Source of the DNA: Phycisphaerales bacterium UBA1926
GTDB taxonomy: Bacteria > Planctomycetota > Phycisphaerae > Phycisphaerales > UBA1924
Length of the DNA: 11,305 bases
Assembly: GCA_002337215.1 (NCBI GenBank)
Contig: DDFO01000025.1
Span: forward strand, 39,837-51,141
Direction: 5' to 3'
Position 1 is the first letter of the stretch. The number at the start of each line of letters is the position of its first letter. Below, piece after piece: positions 5,959 through 11,305 of this stretch. Made by a program: the position numbers and the translations under genes. Below the pieces are notes generated by a model, which worked only from the letters and a program-made list of their open reading frames with translations, made no database searches and had not been told where the DNA came from.

Positions 5959-7167
5959 CTACTCGGCATGCTCGTTGAACAGGCCGGGCCAGTTGGTGTT
6001 GGCCCTCGAGACGCTGCCCTCGAAGTCGGCGTTGAACTTCCTGAGGATGTCCGAGTTCACGTTCAGATAGAGCTTGTCGTTGCGCACCTGCGCGGTCGTG
6101 ATGTCGACGGGCAGGAGGATGTTGATCGAGACGCCGTAGGAGCAGAAGCCGCCGTACTGGGGCGCATAGCGGTCGGGGTCGGCGAGGAAGGTTGCCTTGC
6201 TCTCCTCGGATGCGAAGAGGTAGGTCGCGCCCGCGTGCTCGGCCCGGATCATGGGCGAGCCGTTCAAGGGCGATTCGCTCTGGAAGAAGCTGACCGGGTC
6301 AAAGCCCGCCAGACCGACCCCGCTGGCACCGGAGACATTGACCAGGTTGCCCCGGGCCGCGGCGATCTTCTCGACCGCCTCGTCGGTGCTCCATACGTCG
6401 CTGGCGATCATGCGGTAGTTGACGAACGCGGCCTCGAAGCCGTCGTAGCCCGGGAGTTTCGCGGCGGCCGTCGCGTCGGAGACGATCGCGACCTCGAAGC
6501 CCTCCTCGATCAGGTTCCGCATGTGGGATTCGACGCAGAGATTGGCGGACATGCCCGCGATAACAACCTGGTCGATCCCCGCCTTGCGGAGTTGGAGCGC
6601 GAGGTCGTTTGAGTCGGAGCCGTAGACCTTGTGGGGGCTGACGACGATCGTTTTGCCGTCGTTGATGTAGGGCTTGTATCGGGCGAGCCAGTCGGCTCCG
6701 GAGCCCTCGATCCCTTCCGTTTCGAGAGGGCCGTCGCGGTGGAACATGTCGATGTCGTGCATCAGGGTCTCGAGTGCGCCCTCGAACTTCCAGGTGTGGT
6801 CGTGCGGGTAGTAGTAGTGGGGGCTGACGAAGACGCGGGCGTCGGCGCCCTTGGCGGCTTTGAACAGCTGCTCGATGTTCTCGACGGTGTTGTTCTCCGT
6901 CACGCTCTCGCCGACGACGCCCCAGGTGACGCCGCTCGGGCTGAGGAAGTCCACCTGCGGATCGATGACGAGCAGGGCGAAGTTGCCCCGGCTGAGTTCA
7001 ACGCCCGGGCGCGGGATGGGCGCATCGTCGCGGGGTCCGTCGATGTAGTGGATGTGCCCGGCATGGTCGTGGCCGGCGTGGTCGTCGTGGTGCATGGGCT
7101 GGGCGGCCGCGACGGGGGACAGGGCGCAGGCCGTCAGGGCGGAGATGGTCAGGCGGTTGCGGTTCAT
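5959..7167 (-). CDS. Exported isochorismatase-like hydrolase fused to a YHS-type domain
   Basis: A 402-residue two-domain protein. Residues 1-22 are a Sec-type signal peptide (site near AAA-Q). A histidine-rich stretch follows (H26, H27, H30, H33, H35, H38, H40), suited to metal binding. Residues about 60-275 are an isochorismatase-like cysteine hydrolase with the expected triad: D69 in LLVIDPQVDF, K180 in VVSPHKVYGS, and C211 in AGMSANLCVESHMRNL. Residues about 285-400 match secreted YHS-domain proteins: GFDPVSFF (288-295), GATYLFASEESKATF, DPDRYAPQYGGFCSYGVS (330-347) with C342, and the ending KLYLNVNSDI...ANTNWPGL. Isochorismatase-fold enzymes cleave ethers, amides or imides; the substrate here is unknown. 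The ATG at 7167 has AAAGGAA about 8 bases upstream and starts the signal peptide; the longer open frame upstream crosses the DUF1348 gene. Third-position GC is very high. Confidence 0.9.
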   Translation of the reverse strand: MNRNRLTISALTACALSPVAAAQPMHHDDHAGHDHAGHIHYIDGPRDDAPIPRPGVELSRGNFALLVIDPQVDFLSPSGVTWGVVGESVTENNTVENIEQLFKAAKGADARVFVSPHYYYPHDHTWKFEGALETLMHDIDMFHRDGPLETEGIEGSGADWLARYKPYINDGKTIVVSPHKVYGSDSNDLALQLRKAGIDQVVIAGMSANLCVESHMRNLIEEGFEVAIVSDATAAAKLPGYDGFEAAFVNYRMIASDVWSTDEAVEKIAAARGNLVNVSGASGVGLAGFDPVSFFQSESPLNGSPMIRAEHAGATYLFASEESKATFLADPDRYAPQYGGFCSYGVSINILLPVDITTAQVRNDKLYLNVNSDILRKFNADFEGSVSRANTNWPGLFNEHAE

Positions 7168-7186
7168 TCTGGGTTCCTTTCCCACG

Positions 7187-7206
7187 GCTCTGAACTCGAT
7201 CAGAGC
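7187..7206 (-). promoter_or_regulatory. Hairpin in the leader of the isochorismatase-YHS gene
   Basis: GCTCTGA and TCAGAGC form a perfect 7-bp stem around a 6-base loop, starting 20 bases upstream of the ATG and about 9 bases before the ribosome site. No T-tract follows. It may stabilise a processed downstream mRNA or tune translation. Confidence 0.35.
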
Positions 7207-7231
7207 GTGATTCAAACGTGTCGTGATCCAT

Positions 7232-7258
7232 GCCCGGCCGAGACCGTCCCGTCCGGGC
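7232..7258 (-). terminator. GC-rich dyad just after the DUF1348 gene
   Basis: GCCCGG and CCGGGC pair in a 6-bp all-GC stem with a 15-base loop, 13 bases after the DUF1348 stop on the minus strand. With the neighbouring hairpin at 7187 it makes this 104-bp gap the most structured one inside the cluster. No T-tract is present, so full termination is doubtful. Confidence 0.28.
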
Positions 7259-7271
7259 AACATGCGGGTGA

Positions 7272-7778
7272 TCAGCGCACATCCGGGATGCCGGCGTGCG
7301 TCTCGGGTCTGGGGCCCGGGGCGGGCCAGCGGAATCGGCGTTCGCTCTCGGCGATGGGCACGTCGTTGATGCTCGCCTCGCGGCGGCGCATCAGCCCCGC
7401 CTCGTCGAACTCCCACAGCTCGTTGCCGTAGCTGCGGGTCCATTGGCCTTGGGTGTCGCGCCACTCGTATTGGAATCGCACGGCGATGCGGTTCTCGCGG
7501 AAGCCCCACAGCGCCTTTGCGAGCCGGTAGCCGAGTTCGCGATCCCACTTCCCGTGGAGAAAAGCGCGGATCTCGTCCCGTCCACGAATGAACGTGTCGC
7601 GGTTGCGCCACTCGCTGTCGGACGAGTAGGCCATCGCGACGCGCTCCGGGTCGCGGCTGTTCCAGGCGTCTTCGGCGGCGCGCACTTTGGCGAGCGCGGT
7701 CTCGGGCGTGAACGGCGGGAGAAGTTGACGCGGCGATCGCGCAGGCGCCGGAGCGCCCGGTTCGGTTTTGGGTTTCAT
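7272..7778 (-). CDS. DUF1348 protein (NTF2/SnoaL-like fold)
   Basis: A 168-residue protein that matches DUF1348 nearly end to end: [20 protein letters not shown] (21-40), [20 protein letters not shown] (41-60), then [25 protein letters not shown] (77-93), [11 protein letters not shown] (96-106), [20 protein letters not shown] (111-130) and [12 protein letters not shown]. The family has the cone-shaped NTF2-like fold with a hydrophobic pocket; many such proteins are small enzymes or ligand binders, but this family's reaction is not known. It carries about 20 extra Pro/Ala-rich residues at the N terminus. The ATG at 7778 has AAGGAG 6 bases upstream. It sits 67 bases after the AhpD-like gene, consistent with co-transcription. 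Confidence 0.92.
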   Translation of the reverse strand: MKPKTEPGAPAPARSPRQLLPPFTPETALAKVRAAEDAWNSRDPERVAMAYSSDSEWRNRDTFIRGRDEIRAFLHGKWDRELGYRLAKALWGFRENRIAVRFQYEWRDTQGQWTRSYGNELWEFDEAGLMRRREASINDVPIAESERRFRWPAPGPRPETHAGIPDVR

Positions 7779-7795
7779 GTCGTGCTCCTTGCGAT

Positions 7796-7818
7796 GGTGA
7801 CGGGCCGAGCCGGTCACC
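7796..7818 (-). promoter_or_regulatory. Hairpin between the AhpD-like and DUF1348 genes
   Basis: GGTGAC and GTCACC form a 6-bp stem that can be lengthened by two GC pairs with one bulged base. It lies 27 bases after the AhpD-like stop and 5 bases before the AAGGAG of the DUF1348 gene. It is a candidate mRNA stability or translation element. Confidence 0.3.
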
Positions 7819-7845
7819 GTCGGGGTGTGAACTCGGCGGGAAGGC

Positions 7846-8415
7846 TCAGCCGGCGCTTCCGGCGAGCTCCGCCGTCGTCCACTCGACGGCGGCGAACGCG
7901 TCGTCGAGGGGTGTGCTCGCGATGTGGTTGGTGTAGTTGGACATCACCTTTACCGCGGTGCCGAGGATGACCTCGAGGACGGTTCGACTCGTGTAGCCGG
8001 CGGCGAGCAACGCATCGATGTCGCTCTGCTCGGGCCAGCCTCGGCTCTCGTTGATCTTCACCGCGAAGAGACGGAGTGCCTCGAGCTTCGTGTCCGAGAG
8101 TTCGGTGCCATCGCGCAGCGTCTCGATGACCTCGTCCGGCACGCCCTGGGCCTTGGCGATTCCAGAGTGCGCGGCCATGCAATAGGTGCACCCGTTGAGC
8201 CGGTTGTTGACCATCAGCACGATCTGGCGTTCGGTCGGCGACAGATCGCTCTTGTCGAAGATCGCCGCGAGGGTCATGTATCCCTCGAGCAGTGCCGGGG
8301 CCTCGGCCATCACGGCGAGCAGGTTCGGGAGAAAGCCGAACGCCTTCTGGGCATCGGAGATGAGCGATTCGGCATCGGGCGCGGTCTCGGCGGTGTGAAG
8401 CGGGAAACGGGACAT
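7846..8415 (-). CDS. AhpD-like / carboxymuconolactone decarboxylase family protein (peroxidase-related)
   Basis: A 189-residue protein of the larger, peroxidase-related branch of the AhpD family. The N-terminal half holds [21 protein letters not shown] (26-46), then [18 protein letters not shown] with E62, and the thiol site C76-T-Y-C79-x3-H83. The second half continues with [12 protein letters not shown] and ends with [20 protein letters not shown], typical of this branch. The intact CxxC and downstream histidine point to disulfide or alkyl hydroperoxide reduction, with partner unknown. The ATG at 8415 has AAGGAGG 6 bases upstream, one of the best ribosome sites here. It is the first gene after the operator-controlled promoter at 8569-8596 and so the likely primary target of the TetR repressor encoded divergently. 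Confidence 0.93.
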   Translation of the reverse strand: MSRFPLHTAETAPDAESLISDAQKAFGFLPNLLAVMAEAPALLEGYMTLAAIFDKSDLSPTERQIVLMVNNRLNGCTYCMAAHSGIAKAQGVPDEVIETLRDGTELSDTKLEALRLFAVKINESRGWPEQSDIDALLAAGYTSRTVLEVILGTAVKVMSNYTNHIASTPLDDAFAAVEWTTAELAGSAG

Positions 8416-8562
8416 GACGAGCCTCCTTACGGGCAATGCGATACCCGCCCCGGCGAAACGCTCGCCGATGGTGGGTGGTCGCGGGTTGTGTTGGCGCTGA
8501 CTGCGCCGGGGGTCGTGGGGCCGGCCTGGCTTGCCGTCCGATCGAAGCGAGGTGGACACCAC
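8416..8562 (-). promoter_or_regulatory. Long structured 5' leader of the TetR-controlled operon
   Basis: If transcription starts just after the -10 at 8569, the mRNA has a leader of about 145 bases. It holds two compact GC-rich hairpins: CGGCGA/TCGCCG with a 5-base loop (8451-8467) and GGCGC/GCGCC with a 5-base loop (8493-8507). No open frame in the leader looks like a real peptide. I recognise no riboswitch class. Confidence 0.35.
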
Positions 8563-8568
8563 TCTACA

Positions 8569-8596
8569 AGTATACTGACTAATCAGTATGTATCAA
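8569..8596 (-). promoter_or_regulatory. Sigma-70-type promoter of the minus-strand redox operon
   Basis: On the minus strand a -35 TTGATA (8596-8591) and a -10 TATACT (8574-8569) are separated by 16 bases, and the operator palindrome fills the spacer. Both hexamers are close to the consensus and lie in the most AT-rich part of the window. Transcription would run toward the AhpD-like gene at 8415. Confidence 0.7.
8572..8589. promoter_or_regulatory. Operator O1, predicted TetR binding site
   Basis: ATACTGA-CTAA-TCAGTAT is a perfect 7-bp inverted repeat with a 4-base centre, 18 bp long, a usual size for TetR-family operators. It occupies the spacer and first bases of the -10 of the minus-strand promoter, so a bound repressor would block RNA polymerase. 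A second copy lies at 8718-8735. Confidence 0.75.
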
Positions 8597-8615
8597 GGCT
8601 TTCGTACTCCTAATT

Positions 8616-8684
8616 TGAGAATTTCCGCAAAAAGTGCTTCTCAGTGGTTTAGAGGCTGATCTTTGATCAGAGGACGATTGTCCT
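8616..8684. promoter_or_regulatory. Cluster of three further dyads between the two operators
   Basis: Three inverted repeats follow one another: TGAGAA/TTCTCA (8616-8621 and 8638-8643, 16-base loop), CTGATC-TTT-GATCAG (8656-8670), and AGGAC-GATT-GTCCT (8671-8684). None matches the TetR operator. They lie upstream of both promoters, where an additional regulator could bind. Confidence 0.35.
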
Positions 8685-8717
8685 TCTCGTTCGTGAAACC
8701 CGCTGCTACGCTTATGC

Positions 8718-8735
8718 GTACTGTCTGGTCAGTAT
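8718..8735. promoter_or_regulatory. Operator O2, predicted TetR autoregulation site
   Basis: GTACTGT-CTGG-TCAGTAT is a near-perfect repeat (one mismatch in the six-base core arms) that agrees with O1, read on its minus strand, at 14 of 18 positions. It ends inside a TATATT -10 (8733-8738) for the tetR gene, giving the same operator-to--10 geometry as at O1. Confidence 0.72.
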
Positions 8736-8757
8736 ATTTCCACCCATTCCCGAGGAG
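8733..8757 (+). promoter_or_regulatory. tetR -10 element and ribosome site fixing a GTG start
   Basis: TATATT (8733-8738) is a good -10, while the matching -35 is poor, fitting a weakly expressed repressor. GAGGAG (8752-8757) lies 6 bases before the GTG at 8764; the overlapping ATG at 8762 is in a different frame and does not give the TetR protein. Confidence 0.6.
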
Positions 8758-8763
8758 CCGAAT

Positions 8764-9345
8764 GTGCCCCCGAGCCGCCGAGACGATCTGATCGATGCCG
8801 CGATGCGTGTCTTCTACCGACGCGGCTTCCACGCCTCCAGCCTGGACGACATCCAGAAGGAGGGTGGCATCAGCCGGATGACGCTGTACAACCACTTTAA
8901 GTCCAAGGACGAGCTGGTCATCGCCGCGATGCGCCGCCGCGACGAGATCTTCCGAAACAAACTGATGCAGTTCGTCGACGCGAAAGCCAAGACACCCCGC
9001 GAGCGGATCCTCGCCGTGTTTGATTTCCACGAGGACTGGTTCACGGGCAACGAGTTCTGCGGGTGCATGTTCATCAACGCATCGGCCGAGTTCTCGGAGG
9101 CCGATTCGGCCCCGCGGCGTCTCTCTGCCGAACACAAGCAGGAGATCGTGCGATACCTACGCGAGCAGTGCGAAGCAGCGGGCCTCTCCAACCCCGGCGA
9201 TGTCGCCGAGCAATTGAACATCCTGCTTGAAGGGGCAATCGTCACCGCCCGCGTGGTCGGCCAGGTGGCGGAGGGCGGCAAGGACCCGGGGATCGCAGCT
9301 CGTCGGGCGAAGCAGATGGCAACGCGGATCATCGACGTCAAGTGA
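8764..9345 (+). CDS. TetR/AcrR family transcriptional repressor
   Basis: A 193-residue regulator, a usual TetR length. Residues about 6-52 form the DNA-binding helix-turn-helix: LIDAAMRVFYRRGFHASSLD (9-28), then IQKEGGISRMTLYNHFKSKD (30-49) with the recognition helix. The C-terminal ligand domain has the segment FCGCMFINASAEF (98-110), corresponding to the G-C-x-FINA-x-AEF segment found in a branch of TetR proteins, but with an extra cysteine so that C99 and C101 are close together; C136 is a third. It is transcribed divergently from the redox operon, and an operator lies at each promoter, so it very likely represses both the operon and itself. The inducer may be an electrophile or quinone, given the target genes, which is inference. 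Start GTG at 8764. Confidence 0.94.
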   Translation: MPPSRRDDLIDAAMRVFYRRGFHASSLDDIQKEGGISRMTLYNHFKSKDELVIAAMRRRDEIFRNKLMQFVDAKAKTPRERILAVFDFHEDWFTGNEFCGCMFINASAEFSEADSAPRRLSAEHKQEIVRYLREQCEAAGLSNPGDVAEQLNILLEGAIVTARVVGQVAEGGKDPGIAARRAKQMATRIIDVK

Positions 9346-9369
9346 GCCGATGCGTTCATCACGATCGGC
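9346..9369 (+). terminator. Possible hairpin terminator after tetR
   Basis: GCCGAT directly after the tetR stop pairs with ATCGGC (9364-9369); two further CG pairs can form past a bulged G. There is no T-tract. The 124-bp gap to pxpB otherwise shows no promoter I can identify with confidence. Confidence 0.28.
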
Positions 9370-9469
9370 ACGTGCGTCGCAAGCATCCACGTTTCGCTTG
9401 AACGCTGAGCAGGTCGCGAGGAATGCGTCGTGAAACACACGTTCATTCTCGGACGGATAGGCTTTCGCG

Positions 9470-10138
9470 ATGGAGTCGATCCGCGTCATCTGGGCCGGCG
9501 AGCGCGAGGCGCATCTGGCCGTGCCGCGCGGCCGCGCGGTCGCGTGCTACGAAGCACTGGTTGCCGCCGGTTTCGACGGCATCACCGAGAGCACGCCCGG
9601 GTCCATGACGGTGCAGGTCCGACTGCCCGATGATGCCGATCCCGCCGAGACTGTGGAACTCGCCCGCTCGATCGTGAAGCAATGCGCCGATGCGGGCGCC
9701 GATCATCCAAGGCGTGTTGTCGAGATCCCGATCTGCTCGGATCCTGATCTCGCGCCGGACCTGAATTCCATCGCGCACAACGCCGGCCTTTCGATCGACG
9801 CCGCGGCTGAGCTGCACGCGTCGTGCACCTATTCCGTCCGCTTTCTCGGGTTTTCTCCGGGTTTTCCGTATCTCGACGGGCTCCCCGAACCGCTTCACGC
9901 GCCGCGTCTCGAATCGCCTCGGGCCCGCGTCCGGGCGGGCAGCGTGGGCATCGCCGGCGATCGGACCGGGATCTACCCGCAGGCCACGCCGGGTGGGTGG
10001 CGTCTGGTCGGCGCGACGCCGCTCCGTCTCTTCGATCCGAACCGGGATCCGCCCGCCCTGCTCGCGCCGGGTGATCGTGTCCGTTTCCGGCGTATCGATC
10101 GCGCTGCGTTCGATGCGTTCGATCCGGAGATGTGCTGA
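9470..10138 (+). CDS. pxpB: 5-oxoprolinase subunit PxpB (KipI family)
   Basis: A 222-residue subunit of the ATP-dependent 5-oxoprolinase PxpABC, which opens 5-oxo-L-proline to L-glutamate. The family core is clear: SVRFLGFSPGFPYLDGLP (122-139), then PRLESPRARVRAGSVGIAG (145-163) and GIYPQATPGGWRLVGATP (167-184), and the C-terminal GDRVRFRRI (201-209). KipI, the Bacillus homologue, was named as an inhibitor of the sporulation kinase KinA, but next to pxpC and pxpA the oxoprolinase role is the natural one. The ATG at 9470 has only a weak ribosome site (GGATAGG, 8 bases upstream). Its stop TGA shares one base with the pxpC start, in the sequence TGATG. Confidence 0.93.
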   Translation: MESIRVIWAGEREAHLAVPRGRAVACYEALVAAGFDGITESTPGSMTVQVRLPDDADPAETVELARSIVKQCADAGADHPRRVVEIPICSDPDLAPDLNSIAHNAGLSIDAAAELHASCTYSVRFLGFSPGFPYLDGLPEPLHAPRLESPRARVRAGSVGIAGDRTGIYPQATPGGWRLVGATPLRLFDPNRDPPALLAPGDRVRFRRIDRAAFDAFDPEMC

Positions 10139-11115
10139 TGCCGTTGCTCCGTGTGATCGAGCCCGGCATGTTCACCACCGTCCAGGATCAGGGCCGTCCG
10201 GGGCAGGGCGCGATCGGCGTACCGCCTTCCGGCGCGGCCGACTCCCTCTCACTGACGATCGGAAACCGATTGCTCGGCAACAGCGATCATGCCGCCGCCG
10301 TCGAGTTCACACTGCTCGGCCCGAGCGTGACACTCGATTGTGACGCGTGGGTCTGCCTGACCGGGGCGGCGTGCCCGGGCGCCCGCGTCGCGGGGACCGA
10401 GGGGCCGCGTCCGCTGCCGTGGTGCGAGCCGAGTCGTGTCCGCGCTGGTGAACTGATCAAGATCGGTCGAACGAGCGACGGCGCCCGCGGGTATCTGTGC
10501 CTCTCCGGCGGGATCGGGGTATCGCCCGTGCTCGGCAGCCGGTCCACACTCGCCGGCGCGCATCTCGGTGGCCACGAGGGGCGTCGATTCCGAGAGGGGG
10601 ACGCGGTCCCGATGTTCGGTACAGGGCGCACGCCTCGGGTGATCCCCGGCGAGTTCCACGCGTGGCTCCGAGCCCGGCTCGGCCGGCGCACGCTTCGCGC
10701 GATGCCGTCGCTGCACACCGATCGATTCCCGGCCGAGGCGATCGAGCGGTTCGTGTCCGCCGCGTACACCGTGAGCGCGCAGTCCGATCGTGTGGGGGTG
10801 CGTCTGGAAGGCCCCGCGATCCCGATTCCAGACAACGCCGGCCTGCTCGAGTCCGAGCCCACCGTGACGGGCGGCATCCAGATCCCGGGTGATGCTCTGC
10901 CCATCGTCCTCGGTGTTGACCGTCCCACAACAGGCGGTTATCCCCTGCTCGCCTGCGTCATCCGGGCCGATCTGGGGGCGTTGGCGATGCTCCGCCCTCG
11001 CGACACCGTGCGGTTCGAGATCTGCACCATCGAAGAAGCACGCCGGCTCGACGCGGAGCAGCGCCTCTCGCTCGATCGGTGCTTGCCGCCGTGCGAGGAA
11101 GGCCCCGACGCATGA
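10138..11115 (+). CDS. pxpC: 5-oxoprolinase subunit PxpC (KipA family, biotin-dependent carboxyltransferase-like)
   Basis: A 325-residue cyclophilin-like-fold subunit of the cytoplasmic 5-oxoprolinase. Signature segments in order: TTVQDQGR (13-20), GVPPSGAADSLSLTIGNRLL (27-46), GYLCLSGGIGVSPVLGSRST (118-137), AQSDRVGVRLEGP (214-226), and GGIQIPGDALPIVLGVDRPT (245-264) continuing TGGYPLLACV. These are the features of KipA/PxpC, homologous to allophanate hydrolase and urea amidolyase subdomains. The ATG at 10138 is preferred over the in-frame GTG at 10132 because GGAGA (10126-10130) is 7 bases before it. It overlaps pxpB by one base and pxpA by four (ATGA), so the three subunits are made from one coupled message in near-equal amounts. 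Confidence 0.95.
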   Translation: MPLLRVIEPGMFTTVQDQGRPGQGAIGVPPSGAADSLSLTIGNRLLGNSDHAAAVEFTLLGPSVTLDCDAWVCLTGAACPGARVAGTEGPRPLPWCEPSRVRAGELIKIGRTSDGARGYLCLSGGIGVSPVLGSRSTLAGAHLGGHEGRRFREGDAVPMFGTGRTPRVIPGEFHAWLRARLGRRTLRAMPSLHTDRFPAEAIERFVSAAYTVSAQSDRVGVRLEGPAIPIPDNAGLLESEPTVTGGIQIPGDALPIVLGVDRPTTGGYPLLACVIRADLGALAMLRPRDTVRFEICTIEEARRLDAEQRLSLDRCLPPCEEGPDA

Positions 11116-11305
11116 CAAGAGCCCCAAGACCCTCGGGACCTCTCTGCCAACCTTCCATCGATGTCAACGCGGATCTCGGCGAAGCCGTCTCGCCGGAACG
11201 CAGGGCGATCGAAGATCTGCTCATCGAGTCGGTCACGTCGGTCAACATCGCCTGCGGCGGCCACGCGGGCGACGAGGCCTCGATGCGGCACGCCGTCCGG
11301 TGCGC
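11112..11305 (+). CDS. pxpA: 5-oxoprolinase subunit PxpA (LamB/YcsF family), partial
   Basis: Only the first 64 codons are in the window; the gene runs off the right edge. The TIM-barrel-like family start is evident: SIDVNADLGEAV (15-26), then TSVNIACGGHAGDEASM (42-58) with the conserved N45 and H51. PxpA is the third subunit of 5-oxoprolinase and acts on the lactam ring with PxpB and PxpC. The ATG overlaps the pxpC stop in ATGA. About 14 residues precede the conserved core, more than usual for the family, and no in-frame ATG, GTG or TTG lies nearer, so this start is the likely one. GAGGAAGG lies about 9 bases upstream. Confidence 0.93.
   Translation, partial: MTRAPRPSGPLCQPSIDVNADLGEAVSPERRAIEDLLIESVTSVNIACGGHAGDEASMRHAVRC

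Noticed and set aside
5539..6612. Plus-strand open frame of 357 codons
   Set aside because: Antisense to the OsmC and isochorismatase-YHS genes, crosses their intergenic gap, and its composition is that of a complement of high-GC coding sequence.
6631..7431. Plus-strand open frame of 266 codons, rich in Val, Gly and Asp
   Set aside because: Antisense to the isochorismatase-YHS and DUF1348 genes; no recognisable motif or ribosome site.
7168..7611. N-terminal extension of the isochorismatase-YHS frame
   Set aside because: It overlaps the DUF1348 gene and would place an Arg-rich segment before a clear signal peptide.
8762..8766. ATG at 8762 as the tetR start
   Set aside because: It is in another frame and does not encode the helix-turn-helix; the overlapping GTG at 8764 does.
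10249..11127. Minus-strand open frame of 292 codons
   Set aside because: Antisense to pxpC, which matches its family over its full length.
1..11305. CRISPR arrays, tRNA or rRNA genes, insertion sequences, tandem repeats
   Set aside because: No regularly spaced repeats, transposase motifs, cloverleaf-like sequence or terminal inverted repeats were found on reading both strands.

Overview
The window is GC-rich with very few apparent non-coding stretches. Gene families such as DUF1569, DUF1348, an ECF sigma factor with a cysteine-bearing C-terminal extension and a secreted YHS-type protein, together with the high GC content, suggest an environmental Gram-negative bacterium, possibly a planctomycete. 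That placement is an inference with low to moderate confidence; there is no rRNA or other phylogenetic marker here. No tRNA, CRISPR array, insertion sequence or phage gene was seen.

Layout. (A) 296-3222, minus strand: an ECF sigma factor, then a membrane-anchored rhodanese, an AhpD-like CxxC protein, and an exported ferritin-like/haem (DUF2202-like plus DUF3365) fusion. This reads as one thiol/redox operon headed by its own sigma factor. (B) 3308-4486, plus strand: a four-helix DUF1772 membrane protein, divergent from the sigma gene, followed by a DUF1569 (DinB-like) protein. (C) 4595-8415, minus strand: a second AhpD-like protein, a DUF1348 protein, an exported isochorismatase-YHS fusion, an OsmC-type peroxidase and an FMN-dependent azoreductase/quinone reductase. 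(D) 8416-8763: a 348-bp divergent control region with a strong promoter and two copies of a near-perfect operator. (E) 8764-9345, plus strand: the TetR-family repressor that presumably binds those operators. (F) 9470 to the right end, plus strand: pxpB-pxpC-pxpA, the 5-oxoprolinase operon with overlapping stop and start codons; pxpA is cut by the window edge.

How the parts may work together. Clusters A and C both pair an AhpD-like disulfide protein with peroxide- or sulfur-handling partners and an exported protein with candidate metal ligands. Cluster C carries the hallmarks of an electrophile/quinone/organic-peroxide defence regulon under a TetR repressor that has two close cysteines (C99, C101). 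The best-supported regulatory finding is the pair of operators: one fills the spacer of the cluster C promoter and the other overlaps the -10 of tetR, so the repressor should control both cluster C and itself. The 5-oxoprolinase genes recycle 5-oxoproline, a by-product of glutamine and glutathione-type chemistry, and appear to be an ordinary housekeeping unit. The least ordinary proteins are the isochorismatase-YHS fusion, the ferritin-like/DUF3365 fusion and the sigma factor with the built-in cysteine-rich tail.
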